From NCBI RefSeq assembly GCF_000188695.1, contig NW_004754930.1, forward strand, positions 2,089,979 to 2,102,478: 12,500 bases of DNA, given 5' to 3'. The translations under genes and the position numbers were made by a program. The DNA comes from Salpingoeca rosetta (taxonomy: Eukaryota > Opisthokonta > Choanoflagellata > Craspedida > Salpingoecidae). Below the pieces are notes generated by a model. It was not told the origin of the DNA, ran no database searches, and saw only the letters and a program-made list of their open reading frames with translations. The number at the start of each line of letters is the position of its first letter. Within the stretch, counting starts at the first letter, position 1. Positions 6,693 to 12,500 of the stretch are shown in pieces.

Positions 6693-8377
6693 GACGTTGG
6701 CAGCAGCATGCTGGGCGCGTGGCTGACGCTGGTGCTGGTGCTGGTGTAGGTGGTGTGAGTCGTGCACCTCCTCGTCGAGAACAGGGTCGGCCGCATCCCC
6801 AACATCAACGTCACCGCCATCGTCGTCCTCGTCATCGTCCAAACCGCTCAGCACGTCGAGCGTGACAGTGTCGCTTGGCGTGCCCGCGCGCCGCAACTGC
6901 GCTGTTCTCCCCTCTCTTCGCATCGTCGTCTCCTTGTTCATTTGTGACAGCAGCTGTCAACACATGCCCAGCAATGGTTGCGCGTGTGCATAGGGCACGC
7001 AGACATGCAAGAACGTGAGGTCTGTGCGCAGAACAACATTTCAACAACACAAAACGAAACGCACGGAAGCAAACCAAACAAACCAAGCGAAACAAACAAA
7101 GCGAAACAGAGCAAGTCCACACATACACATATTTACGCAGACACATACAAAAATACGTACACATACGCATGCAAAAGCACGAGACATGTCCTTGCTCTCA
7201 CCTGCTCAAGACCTTCGTCGACGCGACCGGGCTGTCGGAGCGTGCCGAGTGCGTCTGAGGACGCGGGAGTCGACGTTTCTGAGGACGTGCTTGGCTGTGA
7301 AGGCTGGTAGGCCGAGCGACAAAAGCACTTTGGGTGAGACAGGATAGTTGGAGAGCAACATGCAACTTGATGGGCTCCTACACGACACACAGCAACAACA
7401 AACACACGAACAAACACGCACGGACAGACAACAAACAAACCGTCACACACACACAGACAACAAACAAACAGGCACACACACAGACATACTCACACAGACA
7501 TACGCACACACGCACACACACACACACACACAAGCAAAACGGCGAGCGATACAAACACCCCTCTTCCCCCCCCCCCCAACCACGAACCTCACTGTCGTCG
7601 GTGTTGTGAACGACTTCAATTGTGAGTGCCTTTGACGTTTTCCTCTTAGCACGCGTACGAGGGGAGCGGAACAGGTGCAGGTGGGTGCCTCGTCGTTTCT
7701 TGAGGTCCTCAATCTGCCGTTGCCACTCCTCGTGCCGCTTTCGTCCAGCAGCAAGCTCCCGCAGATCCGCCTGAATACCAAAAGCAACACAAACCAAACA
7801 CAAACCAAACCATTGTGCAAGTGTCAATGCATGCACTAGGGCACGTGATGATGGTGTCATCGCACGTATCCTTGGATCTTTGATTGACATGTTAACTTCA
7901 TGACGTCGCACACACACGCACGCACGCACGCAGGCACAAGCACGAAAACACATGTACACGCACGCAAGCACGCACAAGCACGAAACACACACACGCACGC
8001 AAGCACGCACAAGCACGAAACACATTCACGCACACACGTACACACACACACACACACAAGCACGAAAATACATGCACGCACACACGTACACACACACGTA
8101 CACACACACACACACACACACAAGCACGAAAATACATGCACACACACGCGCGCACCACGAGATTTCCCCAGTGCTCGTCTGAGTAGTCGATGGCCAAGAG
8201 GCGAGGTTCCAGAAATGGTTCAGAGAGCAGCCTGTCCTGTGTCTCGTCGCCAAGGTCGTCAAAGTTGGGGATCGACGCCAGCGTCTGGTTCATGGTCTTG
8301 ACAATTTCCTTGTGCATGGCGCCTTGGTCAGTGAAATACGCATCCAGGCGCCTCTGCGTCACCCGCTTCCCAGGCAT
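5862..8377 (-). CDS. Unrecognised polyglutamine protein with N-terminal PIP-box-like motif, 4 exons
   Basis: Exons on the minus strand: 8156-8377, 7588-7770, 7202-7327 and 5862-6953, giving about 540 aa in phase 0 throughout. I do not recognise the family. Residues 8-15 (QRRLDAYF) match the PCNA-interacting consensus Qxx[ILM]xx[FY][FY], with basic residues before it (K4, R5). Residues about 84-105 form a charged helix or short coiled coil, followed by a basic patch (RSPRTRAKRK). Exon 4 begins LLSQMNKE and carries an acidic stretch (GLDDDEDDD), Gln tracts of 23, 11, 19 and 10, and Ser/Pro-rich spacers with TPERS, SPSRD and SPSPERG, which resemble proline-directed kinase sites. A conserved-looking helix (WEREFMQLMDKAM) follows the Q23 tract. 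The start at 8377 is the first ATG in this frame and has A at -3. Uncertain points: exon 1 could end at 8159, exon 2 uses GTTCGT (a GTGAGG alternative breaks phase), and exon 3 could start at 7303. Confidence 0.75.
5970..5999 (-). repeat. Coding polyQ10 tract (mostly CAG)
   Basis: Ten in-frame glutamine codons, CAG with a few CAA at the edges, near the C-terminus of the polyQ/PIP-motif protein (about residues 496-505). Confidence 0.85.
6072..6128 (-). repeat. Coding polyQ19 tract (mixed CAA/CAG)
   Basis: Nineteen in-frame glutamine codons with interspersed CAA and CAG (about residues 453-471). The interruptions suggest an older or stabilised tract than the pure CAA and CAG tracts in the same exon. 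Confidence 0.85.
6264..6296 (-). repeat. Coding polyQ11 tract (pure CAG)
   Basis: Eleven uninterrupted CAG codons (about residues 397-407), embedded in a longer Gln/His/Pro-rich segment (about 6300-6400) and flanked on the C-terminal side by REARRRPSPSRD. Confidence 0.85.
6621..6689 (-). repeat. Coding polyQ23 tract (pure CAA)
   Basis: Twenty-three uninterrupted CAA codons (about residues 266-288) between NVK and YASDDDD. Purity and length suggest a recent, unstable expansion. This is the longest Gln tract in the window. Confidence 0.9.
7442..7577. repeat. CA-rich array and poly-C run in intron 2 of the polyQ gene
   Basis: Imperfect CA and ACAGACA-type repeats (about 7442-7532) are followed by about 12-13 consecutive C (7565-7577), which directly abuts the exon 2 donor region (7587). 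The transcript reads a poly-G run within the first 30 nt of the intron, followed further in by UG-rich sequence. A G-run next to a donor can act as an intronic splicing enhancer or form a G-quadruplex; that role is inference. Confidence 0.8.
7912..8148. repeat. CA minisatellite with five copies of CAAGCACGAAA, polyQ-gene intron 1
   Basis: Within intron 1 (7771-8155) a CA/CG-rich array carries the exact 11-mer CAAGCACGAAA at 7937, 7975, 8010, 8057 and 8121. Copies two and three sit in nearly identical units of about 35 bp; the last two share the longer context followed by AATACATGCAC. On the transcript strand the core is TTTCGTGCTTG within UG-repeat RNA. Confidence 0.85.
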
Positions 8378-8643
8378 CCTTTCTCTCCCTGTGCAAGACC
8401 TCTCGATGACCGCCGGCACAAACAAGGACGCTCCCTCCCGCGTATCAGGCAAGCAGGGCGGGCGGTTCTTCTTGGTCGGCGTCGTTGACAAGCACGCAAC
8501 GAGGAGCTGTGCTGCTAACTGATCTTGGCTGTTTGAGGCTGCGGAAAAATGTTGAAATACACCACAAATCGCCAACAACGGCCATCAAAATTTTCGCCAC
8601 AACAACACCACCACACGACAAGCACGACAAAAGCACAGTGACC

Positions 8644-8677
<34 letters not shown>

Positions 8678-8779
8678 GTTTGTGGTTCCCGCTTCCACCA
8701 ACTTTTATTCGTCTCCCCCGCCCCCCATCTACGCCCCCCCCTTCTCCAAACTGTCCCCCCCTCTCCCCACCACCCCATA
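8378..8779. promoter_or_regulatory. Divergent (bidirectional) promoter region between the polyQ gene and CCDC61
   Basis: These 402 bp separate two oppositely oriented start codons (8377 minus, 8780 plus). The half next to the polyQ gene is mixed sequence; the middle (8540-8640) is A/C-rich; then come a TG microsatellite (about 8645-8674) and a strongly pyrimidine-rich stretch of C and T (8690-8776) running up to the CCDC61 ATG. No clear TATA box was found. A loose inverted GTTGAC/CGCAAC pair at 8484-8500 resembles an RFX X-box with a spacer that is too long. Confidence 0.6.
8645..8674. repeat. (TG)n microsatellite in the divergent promoter
   Basis: About 14 TG units in the CCDC61-proximal half of the shared promoter. 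The ATG at 8648 at its edge opens an in-frame extension of CCDC61, but its translation (Cys-Val repeat) is not credible protein. Confidence 0.85.
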
Positions 8780-9452
8780 ATGAGTGTACCGAGTGACCGC
8801 GGTCGGATTGTGGTGGGTGGCGAGGACGGCGAGGAGGATAACGTGTATGATGTGGAGTATGGACTGGGCACAACAGAGTTCTTCGTGCGCATCGAGCACA
8901 CGGTGACCACGGAGGTGTGGGCAAACACATTCTCGCGCGAATACATTGAGCAGCTGACGCACAAGGCTGGCAGCTTCAAGGAGCTCAGCGTCTTCTACCG
9001 CATGTTGGCCAAGGGCATCGACCGCCAAAGCCCAGAGGTCGTCAGCGTCGCCCTGTACGACCAGCACGACTTGCAACAGCTACAGAAGACGAGGAGGCTG
9101 GGCGAATCTGTGGCAGCAAACGGCACCGAGGCACACAACAAGTACCTCGTGCTCACATACCGCACCGAGTACGACCGCGTGCAATACCCCCTCCCTCTCC
9201 TGTATGCAGGAGAGCCCGATCCCAAGGTCCTCATCAAGAAGATCCGGCACCTGCAAGACCTGCATGGCAAAGGGCGCCGCCCTCCTGCACCAGCCACAGC
9301 GATACCATCGTCTTCTTCGCCATTGACGACGCACAGGGACAGGAAACGCCACGAGATGTCATCACCCTCCCCCGACGACACCAGGCCCACTTTGTCTCCC
9401 GCTCACCGACCGCCGCCTCAGCCAACACAACGACCGCGTCAACCGCAGCAAG

Positions 9453-9516
<64 letters not shown>

Positions 9517-11546
9517 CAGTGGCAAGGGTATGCCTGCGCCAGCGTCTTCGCCGCGCCGAAACTTGCGGCGAGAAGCAGCAACCGGCTCCCCCTTGCGACA
9601 GCATCGGCTGCGAGGCGCACGTGCTCGGACCACCCACGACAACGGCGACGCTGACGGCACGCCGCTGGACGTGTCTGTGGCAGACGTGACCATGCTCACG
9701 CAGACGATTGTGGACCTGCGGGAAGAGAACGAGCGGCTGCAGCGGCGCATGCGAGCGCTGGAGGACACCAACAAGCAGCAACGGCAGCAGCTACACCGCA
9801 AGCAGCACACAGCACAGGGCCAGGCGGAGTCGGACGCCAGTGCTGCCGGTGGCAAAGGTGGAGACCAGACCGCCGAGCTGAACCTGCTGCGGCACATTGT
9901 GACCAACCTGGAGCAAGACGTGGTGGAGCAGAAGAACAGGTTCCACCGCAGCCTGCAGAAGAAGGCGGCGAAAATCGCAGCGCTGGAGACGGAGCTTGCG
10001 GCGGTGCAAGTGGCTGAGCGAAACCTGCGTGTCAAGTGCAGACACCTGACCAACGAATTGGCCGCCAGGCGTGGTGGCGGCGGCAGCGGCAGCGGTGGAA
10101 ACGGCACACCAGGCACGTCAACGCCACGCACACGGTCCCGTGTCGCACGTGCCAATGCAGGGCGGCCAGCTGCGTCGACAGCGGCAACGGGTCGGAGTGG
10201 CAGCCTCACACGCGTCCAGAGGCGTGGTAGCCCGTCAGCTGTCGGTGCGAGGCGACACAGACCCGGCTCGCGCTCACCTGCAGCAGCTGCTGGCGCTGGC
10301 CGCATCGGAGGGGCCCAGCGGCGGCCGTCCCCTGGGGGCAGAAGGAGTGGTGGAGGACTACGGAGCAGAAGTGCATCGCCCACGCCCCGCTTTGATCCAA
10401 CTGCATACGTGCGCGCGAGGGAGGAGAAGCTTCGGGTACGTGGTGAAGAAGGGATAGGGCAAGCAAGTGTGAAGTGTGAAGGATATACAAAATTGAGCTT
10501 TCATTCTTCCATCCACACGTACACGCGTTGTCACTTGCGCACTTGCATACTCACCGTTCCTCATGTGTGCGTGTGTTTGTGTGTGTCGTGTGTCGTCTGG
10601 TGTATGTATGTGTGTCGTCTGGTGTTTGTGTGTGTGCTTGTGTGTGTGTGTGTGTCGTGTGTGTGTGTGTCGTGTGTCGTGTGTGTCGTGTGTTGTGTGG
10701 TATCTTATTGCGCCTTTGTCCTGTGTGCGTGTGTCTGCCAGGCTGCACGTGCAAAACGTGAGGGGAAGCGATCTGTGTCGCGCGGGCGGAGCGCATCGCC
10801 CGGTGCACGGCCACGGCGACCCACTCTCAGCCCAGGTGGGCCGCGTGTGCGAAGGGAGGGCAGCCTTGGCCGAAATGGCAGCGGCAGCGGCTTTGGCGGC
10901 ACTGCTGGCTCCCGCTCACGCACGGGAAGTCGGAGTAGAAGCAGGGGGCGAGACGTGACGAGTGTGGCAAAGCCGGCACCACAGCAGCAGGAGCAGCACG
11001 GTCGCCTACGTGGTCGAAGCAAATCTGCGGAACGCATCATGCAGCGTCCATCCCGGTATGTGTGTATGAATGTGTGTGTGAATGTGTGTATGTGTGTGTA
11101 TGTGCGTGTATGTGCGTGTGTGTGTGTGTGCATGTGCGTGTAAATGTGTGTGAATGTGTGTCAATGTTTGTGTTTGCGTGTACATGTGTGTGAATGTGTG
11201 TGTATGTGTGTGGCTTACTTGTTTGCGGTGGGCTTGTTATCCAATCATCCCTGGCAATTGCAGGTGTATGTGCTTCGTGGACATCAAGCGAGCAATGTAT
11301 GTATAGCACACGCAATGTCCACTTTTCGTGCTCATATGCAATGCTGTGCGCATTTCCTTGTCTTCTAGGCGCCATGTGTCTCGCTCGCCACAGAATGCAA
11401 CGCCACGACGACGACAACAGCAGCTACAGCAGCCACAGCCGCCGCCAGAGGCGGATCGGTCGTATTTCAAGACTGCAGCCGAGATTGAAGACATTGATGC
11501 TCGACTGGCTGCCCTGAGCAAGTACCTGCAGCGAAGCCACAACTAG
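8780..11546 (+). CDS. CCDC61: CCDC61/VFL3 centriole and basal-body protein, complete, 3 exons
   Basis: CCDC61 (VFL3 in Chlamydomonas) is a SAS-6/XRCC4-type head plus coiled-coil protein needed for correct basal-body number, rootlet/fibre assembly and orientation. Exons: 8780-10435, 10742-11055 and 11369-11546 (715 aa); donors are GTACGT and GTATGT, acceptors CCAG and CTAG. Head domain at about 22-161 with family hallmarks: YIEQLTHKAGSFKELSVF, YLVLTYRTEYDRVQYPLPL and PDPKVL. It is followed by a low-complexity linker with Q226-Q245 (pure CAG), coiled coils at about 299-345 and 360-430, and a basic Gly/Ser/Arg-rich region. The motif RFDPTAYVRAREEKLR ends exon 1. The C-terminal motif EIEDIDARLAALSKYLQ (about 694-710) matches the conserved tail of animal CCDC61. 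The start at 8780 has A at -3 and precedes the head domain; an in-frame ATG at 8648 lies in a TG repeat and is rejected. Both introns are TG-rich. Confidence 0.95.
9455..9514 (+). repeat. Coding polyQ20 tract (pure CAG) in CCDC61
   Basis: Twenty uninterrupted CAG codons encode residues 226-245, between the head domain and the first coiled coil. They sit in a linker already rich in Pro, Gln and Ser, so length variation should be tolerated structurally. Confidence 0.95.
10566..10697. repeat. Degenerate TG/TGTCG repeat, CCDC61 intron 1
   Basis: Interspersed TG runs and GTGTCGT units (such as CGTGTGTCGT) fill the middle of intron 1 (10436-10741). The repeat keeps one frame free of stop codons, so the whole 306-nt intron is open in the coding frame. 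Confidence 0.85.
11057..11213. repeat. TG/TGTA/TGAA repeat, CCDC61 intron 2
   Basis: TG repeats with interspersed TGTA and TGAA begin at the donor itself (GTATGTGTG...) and cover about the first half of intron 2 (11056-11368). The donor-distal half is ordinary sequence ending in a TTCTAG acceptor. Confidence 0.85.
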
Positions 11547-12500
11547 CCTTGACCCCGCACTCGCGCGCACACTCGATATTGATCCCCATCTTCGATCCCT
11601 CCACTTGGTGGCACACCGCTTTCTTCCTTCTTCCTGACGCCTTGCCTTGCTCGATCCACCCTCCTCCTCTCCCATCAGTGCTGTGTGTCGACAGGTGTCC
11701 TCATCTGTTGTGGATAGCACAGACACTTTTCTCCGAACCTCTGGCAGCCGTAGCTGTTCTTGGCTGTACATACTCTTCTTGCCAGTGTCCCGGATTCGAT
11801 TTCCGTTGATTTCCGTTTACCCTCGCTTCCACCTTCCCCTTTTGCTTCTTTCCATTTCATTGGGACCCTTGTTTATTTTACACAGCAGCGGTTTGTGCTG
11901 CCACCGAAAGCGTCGCGTACGCCCTCTGCGCGGTTGGAGCCTTGTGTTCTCCAATATTTCTTCCTGTACACAAAGCAAGCACAGCGTCTTCGCAGACACA
12001 CAAGCACAAAGCGCAACAACTCCTGTCGACAAACACCCAGAATCAAGCAGAAGAGAACAAGGGGCATTCATCACACCAACTGACATGCATGAAGAACTGG
12101 TGCGTTGTTGTCGTCATGTCGCCTCAAGCTCAAGAAGACAGCGGTCTGCTGGCTGGTGTTCTGTTGTTGTTGTTTTGGTTTTGCGTTTGTGCAGTGCACA
12201 GTTGAGAAATTTGTTTGGCATTTTCACGACTATTCCGCGGCTAAGTTTGGCTTGCGACGATGAACGACCACGAACAAGCAAGGTGACAAGCTGGGTTTCG
12301 CGGGAAGAGTGCGGGTGGTGGTGGTGATGGTGTGTGCGTGAGCGGATGGGAGGTGGAGGGGTGGGAAGGAGAGGAGAGGGATGACAGCGGATGAGGAGAG
12401 GGAAAGGTGCAGCTGAATGCAAGTGGCAAGGTGCCTGGCTTTGGTGCTGCTCGACAGTGGACTGTGTGCAGTCAGTGGGGATTTGACCAGATTTGAGTGG
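11547..12500. other. 3' flank of CCDC61: UTR and intergenic sequence, no convincing gene
   Basis: The first part (11547 to about 11900) is pyrimidine-rich (C/T) on the plus strand, as is common in 3' UTRs. No plus-strand AATAAA was found. A minus-strand AATAAA lies at 11872-11877 (plus-strand TTTATT), which could serve a convergent gene whose coding part lies to the right. A 226-codon open frame (11647-12327, plus) has no recognisable domain and an unnatural composition. G-rich sequence at 12300-12400 gives His/Pro/Ser-rich minus-strand frames that also look non-coding. Confidence 0.6.
11872..11877 (-). terminator. Possible minus-strand AATAAA poly(A) signal
   Basis: TTTATT on the plus strand reads AATAAA on the minus strand. 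It would fit the 3' end of a convergent gene coming from beyond the right edge, but no matching terminal exon was recognised in 11880-12500, so this may be chance. Confidence 0.25.

Noticed and set aside
7591..7593. Alternative GTGAGG donor for exon 2 of the polyQ gene (exon ending at 7593)
   Set aside because: It has a better consensus than GTTCGT, but leaves phase 1 while exon 3's frame, fixed by its join to exon 4 (EQ-LLSQM), needs phase 0. Transcript data could reverse this choice.
7912..8148. CRISPR-like array of repeats and spacers
   Set aside because: The repeat core is only 11 bp, the spacers are CA-rich and of uneven length, there are no cas genes, and the host is clearly eukaryotic with the array inside an intron.
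7898..8155. Open frames of Thr-His or Val-Cys repeats over CA/TG arrays
   Set aside because: They are products of dinucleotide repeats in intron 1; exons 1 and 2 join in phase without them. The same applies to similar frames near 600-720, 1000-1150, 1790-1850 and 11060-11210.
8648..8779. In-frame ATG at 8648 extending CCDC61 by 44 residues
   Set aside because: The extension reads a Cys-Val repeat from a TG microsatellite, then a pyrimidine-tract-encoded Pro/Ser stretch. The ATG at 8780 has A at -3 and sits just before the conserved head domain.
9439..10383. 314-codon minus-strand open frame inside CCDC61 exon 1
   Set aside because: It is antisense to a well-supported coiled-coil exon; its poly-Cys run is the reverse frame of the CAG tract and it is rich in Arg/Ser/Cys, typical of shadow frames in GC-rich genes.
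11647..12327. 226-codon plus-strand open frame as a gene
   Set aside because: It directly follows the CCDC61 stop codon, begins in a pyrimidine-rich 3' flank, and its translation shows no domain, signal peptide logic or conserved motif.

Overview
This is a nuclear eukaryotic window with four protein-coding genes. The first three are tandem on the minus strand. The fourth is on the plus strand, divergent from the third. Evidence for a eukaryote: GT-AG introns of about 150-385 nt that join recognisable protein domains in phase, long pure microsatellites in most introns, polyglutamine tracts in coding exons, a centriolar CCDC61/VFL3 homologue and an EML5/6-type WD40 protein. GC-rich coding exons, a flagellar/basal-body gene and short microsatellite-laden introns fit a choanoflagellate such as Salpingoeca rosetta. 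That assignment is inference, because no rRNA or marker gene is present. No mobile element, CRISPR array, tRNA or rRNA was seen.

Layout. (1) Positions 102-3161, minus: 5' portion (nine coding exons, about 403 codons) of an EML5/EML6-type microtubule-associated WD40 protein. The start codon is inside the window and the 3' part runs off the left edge. (2) Positions 3162-3700: intergenic, with a 26-bp-period AAAGC minisatellite. (3) Positions 3701-5703, minus: complete three-exon gene for a class V PLP-dependent enzyme (isopenicillin-N-epimerase / cysteine-desulfurase-like) with a predicted N-terminal signal peptide. (4) Positions 5862-8377, minus: four-exon gene for an unrecognised polyQ protein with a canonical-looking PCNA-interacting (PIP) motif at residues 8-15. 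(5) Positions 8378-8779: a 402-bp divergent promoter region. (6) Positions 8780-11546, plus: complete three-exon CCDC61/VFL3 homologue with head domain, polyQ20, coiled coil and conserved C-terminal motifs. (7) Positions 11547-12500: 3' UTR/intergenic, no convincing gene.

How the genes may relate. EML proteins bind microtubules and CCDC61/VFL3 organises basal-body-associated fibres, so two of the four genes belong to cytoskeletal or ciliary biology. The PIP-motif gene shares a promoter region with CCDC61 and may be co-regulated with it. The class V PLP enzyme has no evident link beyond tight tandem spacing (158 bp between the upstream gene's stop codon and its ATG). Exon boundaries were worked out by eye from phase, splice consensus and protein-family continuity. 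The less certain boundaries are flagged in each entry.
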